The notes below the pieces were generated by a model that had not been told where the DNA came from, made no database searches, and worked only from the letters and a program-made list of their open reading frames with translations. Shown here piece after piece: positions 22,104 to 29,853 of a stretch of DNA of 32,104 bases. The stretch covers positions 1 through 32,104 of the forward strand of contig DATCLN010000064.1 of assembly GCA_036563895.1 (NCBI GenBank). Direction: 5' to 3'. How positions within the stretch are numbered: position 1 is the first letter of the stretch; every line of letters begins with the position of its first letter. The translations under genes were made by a program, and so were the position numbers. This DNA comes from ZCTH02-B3 sp036563895. GTDB taxonomy: Bacteria; Bacillota; Bacilli; Paenibacillales; Paenibacillaceae.

Positions 22104-23122
22104 GCGGAACCTCCCAGCAAATAGTGGATAGTATGCAGAAGCTCCTCGTTCTGCCGCATCAGATCGTACAGCCGCTCCTGCGGCACTTCTTCATCGGCGG
22201 ACAGATGCACGGTGAGGGCCAGTTCCCCGCCCAGCGGATAGCACAGCACGTACAGCATGCCGATTTCCCGCCGCTCGTAGAAATTCCATTCGCCTTTGTC
22301 GAACGTGTCCGCCACCAGGCTCGGCTTCTCCTGTCCGTCCTCCCCGGACGGGTCGATATCCCGCCCCTTGCCGACGTTGCCGGCGATCTGGACGATGCGG
22401 CCGGAGGGCAGCCTTTGCCAGAGCGCGGCTCCCGTCACGCGGCACGCCGGGGGAACGAGCAGCGAATTGCGGACCGCCTCGCAGACGGCATGACGCTTTT
22501 CGGTCCCATCTTTCACGGTGACTCCGCGGATGTATTCCCACAGGAAACGGAGCGTGGCCGTCCTTCGCGCCAGCACCGCCTTTAGATCTTCCAGGGCGTG
22601 GCGGGGATCGACGAACAGCCCCTTTTTCTGGATCGAGTCGATGATGGCGCCGCAGGCCGCGTCCACCGCCGCCGCGAAGTCTCCCTCCTCCGCGGCCGCC
22701 GGATCGTACCGCAGCACCGTCAGCCCCTGCAGGTCGGAAAGAAGGCGAAACTCGGCCACCGTCTCCCCCGGCACCAGGTCGTCCCGATCCCGCACCCGCT
22801 CCGGCATCAGGCAGAACACCCGCCCGCGGCGCAGCCTGCCCCAGAACAGGCCCATCTCGAACAGCGTATTGTCCCGCGGCTGGAAATAAAACTTGCCGCG
22901 CATCAGCACCACGTCGTCCGGCGCGAAAATGAACACGGCGAAGTCGCTCATGTCCAGGCACTTCTCCAGGGACTCCATGGGATACTCGCCCGGCGCGAAC
23001 ACCCCCGCGTACCAGGAACGGACCCTGGCGTAGGGAGCAAGCTGTTCGTGCACGGCGCGGGCGAACCGGACGGCTTCCGCGGAGCACCCGACAAACACCC
23101 TGGGTTTCGTTTGGACGGACAC
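22100..23122 (-). CDS. TIR-like (Pycsar/Cap12 type) putative NADase with C-terminal GAF-like domain
   Basis: From GTG 23122 (AAGGGG eight bases upstream) the protein is 340 aa. Residues 7-140 match the TIR-like family of predicted nucleotide-binding effectors (PF10137): KPRVFVGCSAEAVRFARAVH, WYAGVFAPGEYPMESLEKCL, SDFAVFIFAPDD, then RDNTLFEMGLFWGRLRRGRV. In CBASS and Pycsar effectors the Glu of the RDN-x-x-FE block is the NADase catalytic residue, here Glu89. Residues 190-335 (LRFLWEYIRGVTVKDGTEKR, AVCEAVRNSLLVPPAC, then IGMLYVLCYPLGGELAL and a final long helix) resemble a GAF-type sensor by pattern only. No cyclase gene is nearby. TATATATA on the - strand at about 23170-23163 may be its -10 box. 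An abortive-infection role is inferred. Confidence 0.82.
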   Translation of the reverse strand: MSVQTKPRVFVGCSAEAVRFARAVHEQLAPYARVRSWYAGVFAPGEYPMESLEKCLDMSDFAVFIFAPDDVVLMRGKFYFQPRDNTLFEMGLFWGRLRRGRVFCLMPERVRDRDDLVPGETVAEFRLLSDLQGLTVLRYDPAAAEEGDFAAAVDAACGAIIDSIQKKGLFVDPRHALEDLKAVLARRTATLRFLWEYIRGVTVKDGTEKRHAVCEAVRNSLLVPPACRVTGAALWQRLPSGRIVQIAGNVGKGRDIDPSGEDGQEKPSLVADTFDKGEWNFYERREIGMLYVLCYPLGGELALTVHLSADEEVPQERLYDLMRQNEELLHTIHYLLGGSA

Positions 23123-23197
23123 GGCGGCAACCCCTTGCTCCCGATTTTTCGCGATTTTTTCTATATATACAAACCTGGGCTGCCGTTCATGACGCCG

Positions 23198-23251
23198 ATG
23201 CCGATTGGTGGTTCCATCATAAAAAAAACCGGGGAGCGGCACAATCGGCAT
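23198..23251. repeat. Inverted repeat between uxaA-type and TIR-like genes
   Basis: ATGCCGATTG (23198-23207) and CAATCGGCAT (23242-23251) are exact complements 34 bases apart. Between them lies a run of nine or so A (T on the - strand), preceded on that strand by GC-rich CCGCTCCCCGG. It sits in the 232-base spacer upstream of the TIR-like gene and may be part of a terminator for the dehydratase gene or an operator for the TIR gene. Confidence 0.45.
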
Positions 23252-23354
23252 TCGTCCTTCTATCAGGGTATGCGCCACGCCCGGGTTTGGGGAATCGATA
23301 CCAAAGGCCGTGGCCGAAGGCAAACGCTGCCGGCCGCCGGGACCGGAAGCCCGT

Positions 23355-24530
23355 TCAGAACGTCGGCCCGATCCGCCAGATGCCGAAATCGTGCTGTTTC
23401 AGGATTTCCGACCGGGTGAGCTTCCCGGAGCAGACCGCCAGCAGCTCTTCATACAGCCGGGCGCCGGCCTCTTCGATGGTCTCGGTGCCTTCGATGACGG
23501 TCCCCGCGTTGAAGTCCATGTTGTCCCCCATCCGCTCGTACATGTGGGAGTTCGTGGCGATCTTGATCACCGGGGCGATGGGCGAACCGGTGGGCGTTCC
23601 CCTTCCGCTGGTGAACAGGACGACTTGCGCGCCGCCGGCCACCATCCCGGTCAGCTGTTCGATGTCGTGCCCCGGCGTGTCCATCCAGACCAGCCCCTTT
23701 TCGGTCGGCCGCTGGGCGTAGTCGATCACTTCCCGCAGCGGCCGGGTGCCGGCCTTGGCCGCGGCGCCCAGCGATTTTTCCTCCAGCGTGCTGAGCCCGC
23801 CGCGGATGTTGCCCGGGCTCGGATTGCCCGTGCGGATGTCCACCCCCATCTGGAACGCGCGGCTTTCCATCGCGTGAATGACCTCGTAGACCCGCTTGGC
23901 CACCCGGTCGCTCACGGCCCGCTTCGCCAGCAGATGCTCCGCGCCGATGAGCTCGGTGGTTTCCGCCAGGATGGACGTGCCGCCGGCGTCCACCAACCGG
24001 TCGCTGACCCAGCCGACGGCCGGGTTCGCCGAAATGCCCGAACAGGCGTCGGACCCGCCGCACTCGGTGCCGACGATGAGCTCGCTGACGGACGCCGGCT
24101 CCCGCATCAGGCGGGAAGCGTCCGCCACCATCGCCGCCGCGATCCTGGCCCCCTGCGCGATCGCCATCAGCGTGCCGCCGTGATCCTGGATGGACACGAC
24201 TTCCACCGGCTTGCCGGTTTTGGCGATTTCCTCGGCCACCCGCCGGGCCTGGTGCGTCTCGCAGCCCAGCCCCATCACCACGACGCCGTAGACGTTGGGG
24301 TTGACGCCCAATCCGACGTAGGTGCGGAACGTCTGCTCGTAGTCGACGCCCACCTGGGCACAGCCATGCTGATGAATGAACGAGACCGTTCCCGCCACCA
24401 GCTGGGTGATCTGGTGCGCGGCCTGCGCCGCGCAGGTAATCGTGGGCAGGATGAGCACGTGATTGCGCACGCCAATCCGCCCGTCCGGCCGCCGGTATCC
24501 CCAGAACCTCGTTTCAAGTTCCCGCAGCAA
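23355..24530 (-). CDS. UxaA-family altronate/galactarate dehydratase-type large subunit
   Basis: The 391-aa protein matches the large domain of UxaA/GarD-type hydrolyases: GYRRPDGRIGVRNHVLILPT, FIHQHGCAQVG (Cys57), VVVMGLGCET (Cys90), GTECGGSDACSGISANP (Cys157, Cys163), WMDTPGHDIEQLTGMVAGGA and TSGRGTPTGSPIAPVIKIAT. These iron-dependent enzymes remove water from sugar acids to give 2-keto-3-deoxy acids. In E. coli both parts are one chain, but here the SAF-like small part is a separate gene, overlapping by 17 bases upstream. The start is TTG 24530 with GGGGAG upstream. Altronate, galactarate or a related acid such as sulfolactate is possible. Confidence 0.9.
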   Translation of the reverse strand: MLRELETRFWGYRRPDGRIGVRNHVLILPTITCAAQAAHQITQLVAGTVSFIHQHGCAQVGVDYEQTFRTYVGLGVNPNVYGVVVMGLGCETHQARRVAEEIAKTGKPVEVVSIQDHGGTLMAIAQGARIAAAMVADASRLMREPASVSELIVGTECGGSDACSGISANPAVGWVSDRLVDAGGTSILAETTELIGAEHLLAKRAVSDRVAKRVYEVIHAMESRAFQMGVDIRTGNPSPGNIRGGLSTLEEKSLGAAAKAGTRPLREVIDYAQRPTEKGLVWMDTPGHDIEQLTGMVAGGAQVVLFTSGRGTPTGSPIAPVIKIATNSHMYERMGDNMDFNAGTVIEGTETIEEAGARLYEELLAVCSGKLTRSEILKQHDFGIWRIGPTF

Positions 24531-24837
24531 GCCGATCTCCCCTTCCCCTGATGCCTTCGATGTTGTGCACGTGTACGTGCTGGCCCGGCCGGATGTCGAC
24601 CGTGGCTCTGCCGATCACTTCGCCATACTTGATCACGTTTTCCCCCGCAGCAATGGGCCTGACCGCGAACTTGTGGCCAAATTCGACCGGCTCGGCCAGT
24701 TCCACCTCGAAAACCGACTCTCCGCAAACCACGCGGATCCGCGTGCCGGCAGCGATGTCCGCGAGCGCGACGGCCACGTTGTCCGCGGGATTCAGCATGA
24801 CGACCTTGTGCGCTTCCCGCCGCCCTGCCCGCTCCAT
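24514..24837 (-). CDS. UxaA-family dehydratase small subunit (SAF domain)
   Basis: The 107-aa protein is an SAF domain of the UxaA N-terminal type: VVMLNPADNVAVALADIAAG, the central EFGHKFAVRPIAAGENVIKY, and PGQHVHVHNIEG with the His-x-His-Asn metal/substrate motif. It works with the large subunit encoded next (17-base overlap, likely coupled). AAAGGGAT lies just before the ATG. It is divergent from the ABC transporter operon, and the spacer between them has likely regulatory repeats. Confidence 0.92.
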   Translation of the reverse strand: MERAGRREAHKVVMLNPADNVAVALADIAAGTRIRVVCGESVFEVELAEPVEFGHKFAVRPIAAGENVIKYGEVIGRATVDIRPGQHVHVHNIEGIRGRGDRLAAGT

Positions 24838-24900
24838 GGGATCATCCCTTTCTTTATTTTATTTTCCTGTCAAACCAAGCGTAACATTGTAAGCGCATAC

Positions 24901-24930
24901 TTGACAGCCCTGGGTTTCGCCGTTTAAAAT
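24901..24930 (+). promoter_or_regulatory. SigmaA promoter of the ABC transporter operon
   Basis: A perfect TTGACA (24901-24906) is followed after 18 bases by TAAAAT (24925-24930, five of six). It faces the plus-strand operon that starts at 25068, leaving a leader of about 130 bases that begins with the putative operator. Confidence 0.75.
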
Positions 24931-24941
24931 GATGAATGTCA

Positions 24942-24963
24942 ATTGGTCGACCTTTCAACCAAT
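24942..24963. promoter_or_regulatory. Candidate operator with TTGGT/ACCAA repeats
   Basis: ATTGGT (24942-24947) and ACCAAT (24958-24963) form an inverted repeat, which also contains the palindrome GGTCGACC (24945-24952). GGTTGGTTGG follows at 24985-24994. FadR-subfamily GntR regulators bind TGGT/ACCA half-sites, and such a regulator is encoded at 29110. The position just after the predicted transcription start suits a repressor. Confidence 0.55.
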
Positions 24964-25067
24964 CAATATGTTAATGTGTTGAGAGGTTGGTTGGCAAGAC
25001 GGTCGTGGCATAGTTCGCGAAGTTCGCAAGTCCCGCAAAACCACCCCGAAGGAGTTGAACACCGCCC

Positions 25068-25952
25068 TTGAACCGGCTAGCCCTCCGGGAAAACATCTCC
25101 GCCCTGCTGTTTCTCAGTCCCTGGTTCATCGGACTCCTGGTGCTCAGCCTCGGTCCGATGGCGGTTTCCCTTTACCTGTCCATGACGGACTACACCATGC
25201 TGCAATCGCCCGACTGGGCCGGGATTGAGAACTATCGGCGCCTCGGGTCGGACCCGCGGTTCGTGAAAGCGCTGCAGGTCACCCTGACCTATGTGTTCCT
25301 GGGCGTTCCGCTGCAGCTGCTCACCGCGTTCTCCCTGGCGCTGTTCCTGAACCGCGGCATGAAGGGACTCAACTTGTTCCGGGCCATCTACTACATCCCT
25401 TCCATCCTCGGGCCCAGCGTCGCGGTGGCCATCCTGTGGCGGCAGGTGTTCGGCTATGAAGGCATCGTCAACGGTTTCCTCGCGCTTTTCGGGCTGGAGC
25501 CCCGAAGCTGGGTGGGGGATCCTTCCACCGCGCTGTACACCCTGATCCTGCTTCTCGTCTGGCAGTTCGGATCGCCAATGATCATTTTCCTGGCGGGTCT
25601 GCGGCAGATTCCGGCGGAGCTGTACGAAGCCGCCTCCATCGACGGGGCCGGCGTCTTCTCGCGGTTTTTCCGCATCACGCTGCCGTCGATCACGCCCATC
25701 ATCCTGTTCAACCTGATCATGCAGGTCATCAACGCGTTCCAGGCGTTCACGCCGGCCTACATCGTGGGCGGCGGACAAGGCGGAGCGATGGACTCCACCC
25801 TGTTCTACACGCTCTACCTGTACATCAAGGCGTTCACCGAATTCCGCATGGGCTACGCCTCCGCCCTGGCCTGGGTGCTCCTCGCCATCTGCGGCGTGTT
25901 TGTCTGGCTGCTGTTCCTGTCGTCGAGAAAATGGGTCCATTACGAAAGCTGA
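25068..25952 (+). CDS. ABC sugar-type transporter permease (MalF/UgpA family)
   Basis: The 294-aa protein has six predicted membrane segments and the cytoplasmic EAA loop EAASIDGAGVFSRFFRITLP near residues 188-207, which docks the ATPase. Start-region LLFLSPWFIGLLVLSLGP and the MTDYTML stretch are typical of CUT1 sugar permeases. The start is TTG 25068 with AAGGAG thirteen bases upstream, a rather long distance. The partner permease follows at once. No ATPase gene is seen, as in many CUT1 systems that share a common ATPase. Confidence 0.93.
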   Translation: MNRLALRENISALLFLSPWFIGLLVLSLGPMAVSLYLSMTDYTMLQSPDWAGIENYRRLGSDPRFVKALQVTLTYVFLGVPLQLLTAFSLALFLNRGMKGLNLFRAIYYIPSILGPSVAVAILWRQVFGYEGIVNGFLALFGLEPRSWVGDPSTALYTLILLLVWQFGSPMIIFLAGLRQIPAELYEAASIDGAGVFSRFFRITLPSITPIILFNLIMQVINAFQAFTPAYIVGGGQGGAMDSTLFYTLYLYIKAFTEFRMGYASALAWVLLAICGVFVWLLFLSSRKWVHYES

Positions 25953-25962
25953 GGGAAACGAC

Positions 25963-26814
25963 GTGACCAGCGCCTACGTCCGTAAGAAACGCATCGCCTA
26001 CGCCAAGACCGCCCTGGCGGTGGTCTTCGCCGTCGTCATGCTGTACCCGCTGATCTGGATGCTGTCCAGCTCGCTCAAGCCCCAGCATCTGATTTTCCGG
26101 GACCTGAGCCTGTGGCCGGACACCGTCACGCTGGAAAATTACGTGAACGGCTGGCGGGGCATCTCGAACATTTCCTTTGCGGTCTTTTTCAAAAACTCGT
26201 TCATCATCGTCCTGTTCTGCATCCTCGGCAACCTGCTGACCTGTTCCATGGCCGCGTACGCGTTTGCCCGGATCCGGTTCAAGGGCCGCAACCTCTGGTT
26301 CGCGCTCATGTTCGCGTCGCTGCTTTTGCCGCACCATGTGGTGCTGATTCCGCAGTACCTGCTGTTCAACAGCCTGAACTGGGTGGACACGTACATGCCC
26401 TTGATCGTGCCCAAGTTTCTGGCCCATGACGCGTTTTTCATCTTCCTCATGGTGCAGTTCATCCGGGGCCTGCCGATCGAGCTGGACCAGGCGGCGAAGG
26501 TCGACGGCTGCGGGCACTTTCAAATATTCGTCCGGATCATCCTGCCGCTGATCATACCGGCGCTCGTGACGACGTCCATTTTCACCTTCATCTGGACATG
26601 GAACGACTTTTTCAGCCAGCTGATCTACATCAGCGACCCGCGGAAGCTCACCGTCGCGCTGGCCTTGCGGTCGTTCATGGACGCCATGGGACAATCCGCC
26701 ATGGGTTCGCTGTTTGCCATGTCCATTTTGTCGCTGATCCCGATCTTCGTTTTCTTCCTCATCTTCCAGCGTTGGCTGATCGAAGGGATCGCTACGGCCG
26801 GCCTCAAGGGCTGA
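25963..26814 (+). CDS. ABC sugar-type transporter permease (MalG/UgpE family)
   Basis: From GTG 25963 (GAGGGAAA upstream) the protein is 283 aa with six membrane segments. It has the family block VVMLYPLIWMLSSSLKPQHL and the EAA-type loop DQAAKVDGCGHFQIFVRIIL. The final FFLIFQRWLIEGIATAGLKG is the MalG-type C-terminus. It pairs with the permease encoded 11 bases upstream and with the lipoprotein at 31056. Tandem CTGACG repeats begin in its stop codon. Confidence 0.93.
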   Translation: MTSAYVRKKRIAYAKTALAVVFAVVMLYPLIWMLSSSLKPQHLIFRDLSLWPDTVTLENYVNGWRGISNISFAVFFKNSFIIVLFCILGNLLTCSMAAYAFARIRFKGRNLWFALMFASLLLPHHVVLIPQYLLFNSLNWVDTYMPLIVPKFLAHDAFFIFLMVQFIRGLPIELDQAAKVDGCGHFQIFVRIILPLIIPALVTTSIFTFIWTWNDFFSQLIYISDPRKLTVALALRSFMDAMGQSAMGSLFAMSILSLIPIFVFFLIFQRWLIEGIATAGLKG

Positions 26815-26860
26815 CGCTGACGCAAGACGGCAAAATCACTGACGCACAAGGAGACTGACG
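26811..26860. repeat. Four CTGACG repeats over the permease stop codon
   Basis: CTGACG is found at 26811-26816 (containing the TGA stop), 26817-26822, 26839-26844 and 26855-26860. The array fills the whole 49-base gap up to the SDR start, with AAGGAGA between the third and fourth copies acting as its ribosome binding site. Confidence 0.7.
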
Positions 26861-26863
26861 GGA

Positions 26864-27616
26864 ATGGATCTGGAAGGCAAGACTGCGCTGATCACCGGTG
26901 CAGCCACCGGCATCGGCCGGGCGGTTGCGCTGAAATTCGCGCAACACGGGGCCAACATCGTCATCAACTACTCCAAATCGCAGGCGGAAGCGGAAGACAC
27001 CCTTCACGAAGTGGAGAAAAAGGGGGTGAAAGGAATCCTCTGCCGGGCGGACGTCTCCCGCGACGACCAGGTGCGCCGGATGGTTGATAAGACGCTGTGC
27101 GCGTTCGGGCGCATCGACGTGCTGGTCAACAACGCGGGCCACACCGCGTTTGTGCCGCTCGCCGACCTGGACGGGCTGACCGAGGAAATGTGGGACCGCA
27201 TCCTGGCCGTAAACGTCAAAGGCGTCTTTTTCACCAGCCGGGCCTGCTCGAAGGAGCTGATCCGCAACCGGGGAAGCATCGTCAACATCACGTCCATCGC
27301 GGGTTTCACCGGAACGGGGAGCTGCCTGGCCTACGCCGCCTCCAAGGCGGCGGCGATCAACATCACCCGCTCGTTCGCGCGGGTGCTCGCGCCCCATGTC
27401 CGGGTGAACAATGTGGCGCCCGGCGTGGCCGTCACCCGCTGGGTGGAAGGCCAGGAAGCCCATGTGACCAATTTTGCGAAAGGAACGCTGCTGGGCCGGG
27501 CGGCCACGGCGGAGGACGTGGCCGACGCGGTCTGGGCGCTCGTCAGCGCCGACAGCTTCATCACCGGGCAGACGCTGGTGGTGGACGGCGGGTTCAGCAT
27601 CAATTTCATGTCCTGA
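26864..27616 (+). CDS. SDR-family oxidoreductase
   Basis: This 250-aa classical short-chain dehydrogenase has TGAATGIG at 11-18, NNAG at 89-92, and catalytic Ser144, Tyr157 and Lys161 (YAASK). The C-terminal TGQTLVVDGGFSIN is present. Residue 36 onward (NYSKSQ) lacks the Asp of NAD-specific forms and has Ser/Lys, which may allow NADP. It resembles 3-oxoacyl-ACP reductase or glucose dehydrogenase-like SDRs. Oxidation of a sugar or sugar acid imported by the neighbouring ABC system is likely by context. It is distinct from the SDR at 2709-3467. Confidence 0.9.
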   Translation: MDLEGKTALITGAATGIGRAVALKFAQHGANIVINYSKSQAEAEDTLHEVEKKGVKGILCRADVSRDDQVRRMVDKTLCAFGRIDVLVNNAGHTAFVPLADLDGLTEEMWDRILAVNVKGVFFTSRACSKELIRNRGSIVNITSIAGFTGTGSCLAYAASKAAAINITRSFARVLAPHVRVNNVAPGVAVTRWVEGQEAHVTNFAKGTLLGRAATAEDVADAVWALVSADSFITGQTLVVDGGFSINFMS

Positions 27617-27698
27617 TTCATGTGATGTGCACCATGCCGCGCATTGTCAATGCGGCAATATCCCGCGATATCACGCGGAGCAAAGGAGGATGTTCCAA

Positions 27699-28145
27699 GT
27701 GGCGTCACTGTTCATCGGCGAAGGTTTCGGCAGGGCATTGATCATCCATCTCAGGCGGGGGGATCTGCTCCTGGAAAGCATCCGGGATCTCCTGGCGAAG
27801 GAAGGCATCAAAAACGCGGTCCTGTTCGGCGCGGTGGGTTCGATGCGCAAACTGGTCTACCATTTGCCCACGAGCACGGGACCGACCTCCAACGACCGGT
27901 TCATCACGGTGGAGGGCAACGGCCCGATCGAGCTCGGTTCCCTGTCGGGGAACGTGATCGACGGCGATCCCCACCTGCACATCGTTGCCCAGGACGCGAA
28001 AGGCACCTATATCGGCCACCTGGAAGAAGGCACCGAGGTGCTGTTTCTGGCGGAAATCATCCTGGCGGAAATCAAGGACCCGGGCATCCACCGGGTGAAG
28101 GACGAGCACGGCGTCGTCTACCTGACCCGCAAGTCGTCCGGCTGA
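27699..28145 (+). CDS. PPC (DUF296) domain protein
   Basis: The protein is 148 aa from GTG 27699, with AAAGGAGG nine bases upstream. The ATG at 27690 directly abuts the SD and is less likely. It matches the PPC/DUF296 fold: FGRALIIHLRRGDLLLESI, the VLFGAVGSM strand, GDPHLHIVAQDAKGTYIGHL, and a final strand LFLAEIIL. His92, His94 and His107 form a candidate metal site. In plants the domain is joined to AT-hooks. In bacteria it is a single-domain protein of unproven function, often beside sugar or aldehyde genes. Its last codons (LTRKSSG) lie in the first copy of the tandem repeat that follows. Confidence 0.88.
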   Translation: MASLFIGEGFGRALIIHLRRGDLLLESIRDLLAKEGIKNAVLFGAVGSMRKLVYHLPTSTGPTSNDRFITVEGNGPIELGSLSGNVIDGDPHLHIVAQDAKGTYIGHLEEGTEVLFLAEIILAEIKDPGIHRVKDEHGVVYLTRKSSG

Positions 28146-28290
28146 CCGCGCCGGCCGCAGGTAGTCTGCGTGACCCGCAAGTCTTCCGGCGCCGTCCGTC
28201 CGACCCGCAAGTCTTCGATCTGACCGCGGCGTCGTGTGCCTGTGACCCGCAAGTCTCGTCCTGACCGCGACGCCGCCTGCCCGACCCGCA
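28123..28290. repeat. Tandem repeat copying the 3' end of the PPC gene
   Basis: TGACCCGCAAGTC lies at 28123-28135 (in the gene), 28171-28183 and 28243-28255, with GACCCGCAAGTC at 28202-28213 and a decayed copy at 28282-28290. CTGACCGCG lies between them at 28142, 28220 and 28261. Spacing is uneven (31-48 bases). Beyond 28145 nothing codes until 28349. Confidence 0.85.
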
Positions 28291-28348
28291 AACCGCAAAT
28301 CGCAAGCCGCGTGCAAAACCAAACCAAACGCTTTGGAGGGAACCCATC

Positions 28349-29062
28349 ATGCCCATGACTGACCAGGAACTCATCCGCGAAATCCGCAAATGCCGGCTGG
28401 CCGACCTGTCCGACGGCATGGACGCCCTCGGCCTGGTGGACGTGGGAGCCATGTCGCCGGAAATGCGGCCGATCCGCCCCGGCATCTCCTTTGCGGGATT
28501 CGCCTGGACCGTGAAGCTCATTCCCGCGCAGCGCACGTTCCACCCGTGCAAGACGGTGGAAGAGTACAAGAAGATGAACGACGAGTGGTGCGCCGACACC
28601 TACACCTTCGCCCGGATTCTCAAGCAGGAAGACATGACCGACAAAGTCCTCGTCATTGACATGGGCGGCTATCCGGGCGGCGTGCTCGGCTCCGAAAACA
28701 CCATGGACTACAAGCTCCGGGGCGTGGTGGGCTACGTGGTGGACGGCGGCTGCCGCGACTCCTACGAGTGCAACAAGCAGGGCGCCAACGTCTTCTGCAC
28801 GAAGCGCACCTTCCGCCACGTGTCCGGTCGCATGGTGTTCGGCGGCGTCAACATCCCGGTCCGGTGCGCGGGCGTGACGGTGCGCCCCGGCGACGTTGTC
28901 TGCGCCGACGACGACGGCGTGCTGGTCATCCCGCGGGAACGGGCCGAGGAAGTGCTGATGTTCGCCAAGGCCATCCTGGAGGCCGACATGAAGGTGCGGG
29001 CCAGGCATTACGAAGCCCTCGGCTTCGAGCCCGACGAAACGCTGAACCGGTTGAACCAATAG
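28349..29062 (+). CDS. RraA-family protein (HMG/CHA aldolase-like)
   Basis: The 237-aa protein belongs to the RraA/4-hydroxy-4-methyl-2-oxoglutarate aldolase family. It has GGVLGSENTMDYKLRGVVGY and VVDGGCRDSYE (Arg136, Asp137), which form the pyruvate/metal-binding active site in the aldolases. The C-terminal RPGDVVCADDDGVLVIPRER is also typical. Conserved Arg-Asp supports catalytic activity (aldol cleavage or oxaloacetate decarboxylation) rather than the pure RNase E inhibitor role. Length is longer than E. coli RraA (161 aa), matching the aldolase branch. AAACGCTTTGGAGGGAACC lies before the ATG. Cleavage of a keto-deoxy acid in the pathway is an inference. Confidence 0.88.
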   Translation: MPMTDQELIREIRKCRLADLSDGMDALGLVDVGAMSPEMRPIRPGISFAGFAWTVKLIPAQRTFHPCKTVEEYKKMNDEWCADTYTFARILKQEDMTDKVLVIDMGGYPGGVLGSENTMDYKLRGVVGYVVDGGCRDSYECNKQGANVFCTKRTFRHVSGRMVFGGVNIPVRCAGVTVRPGDVVCADDDGVLVIPRERAEEVLMFAKAILEADMKVRARHYEALGFEPDETLNRLNQ

Positions 29063-29109
29063 CCTGCACAGCTCATCCCATCCGCCACTGTTGAAGGAGA
29101 AGAACGCAG

Positions 29110-29832
29110 TTGGAGATTTCCGGCTACAAATTCGAACCCGTTGAAACCCATTCCCTGGTCGTCGAGCTGACGAAACGCCTTCTGGACTATATTTTCTCGG
29201 GGAACGTCCGTCCGGGGGACAAGATCCCCGCGGAACGCCAGCTTTCCGAAGCCCTGGGCGTCGGCCGGTCGGCGATCCGGGAAGCCATCAAGGCGCTCGC
29301 GGTCCTCGGCATCCTTGAAGTCCGGCAGGGCAACGGTACCTATGTCCGGCAGACGAGTTCCTCCCTGCTGACCCAAAGCATCGAATGGGGGCTCCTTCTG
29401 GGCGAGAAAAACACGATGGACCTGGTGGAAACCCGGATGCTCCTCGAAGTGTCCATCGCCCGCCTGGCCGCCCGGCGCTGGGAAGGCAGCGAACTTGCGG
29501 AACTGAAGGAAATCCTGGAACGGATGAAGCAGGGCACCCTGACCGACTTCGTGGACGCCGACGTGCAGTTCCATCTGAAGCTGTGCGACATGGCCAAAAA
29601 CTCCGTGCTCAAAAACATGCTCTCCAGCATCCGCAATCTGCTGCACACCTGGATCAAGTGCGTCATCGAGAAAGCCGGAGAAACCGCGTTTTCCTACCGG
29701 GACCACCTGGCCATCTACGAGGCCATTGCCAGACGGGATCCCGAAGGAGCGGCGAAAGCGATGCAGCTTCACATGGACGACGCTTCCAGCCGCCTGATCG
29801 AGGCGCTGAAGGAAGCGGAGCAAGTGACCTGA
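29110..29832 (+). CDS. FadR-subfamily GntR transcriptional regulator
   Basis: The 240-aa protein has a GntR winged helix (GDKIPAERQLSEALGVGRSA, then IREAIKALAVLGILEVRQGN) at about residues 15-80 and an FCD domain at about 95-235 with the metal/ligand residues in DADVQFHLKL and YRDHLAIYEAI. Such regulators respond to acids (pyruvate, lactate, uronates). The start is TTG 29110 with GAAGGAG ten bases upstream. It sits inside the operon and probably controls the promoter at 24901 through the TTGGT repeats. Confidence 0.92.
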   Translation: MEISGYKFEPVETHSLVVELTKRLLDYIFSGNVRPGDKIPAERQLSEALGVGRSAIREAIKALAVLGILEVRQGNGTYVRQTSSSLLTQSIEWGLLLGEKNTMDLVETRMLLEVSIARLAARRWEGSELAELKEILERMKQGTLTDFVDADVQFHLKLCDMAKNSVLKNMLSSIRNLLHTWIKCVIEKAGETAFSYRDHLAIYEAIARRDPEGAAKAMQLHMDDASSRLIEALKEAEQVT

Positions 29833-29853
29833 CCGAAAAGGGATGGTTGGACC

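Noticed and set aside
23123..23323. N-terminal extension of the TIR-like protein
   Set aside because: It crosses the AT-rich promoter-like stretch, and the TIR fold begins right after GTG 23122.
28123..28300. CRISPR array
   Set aside because: The repeats are only 9-13 bp, spacing is irregular, the first copy is inside a coding region, and no cas gene is near.
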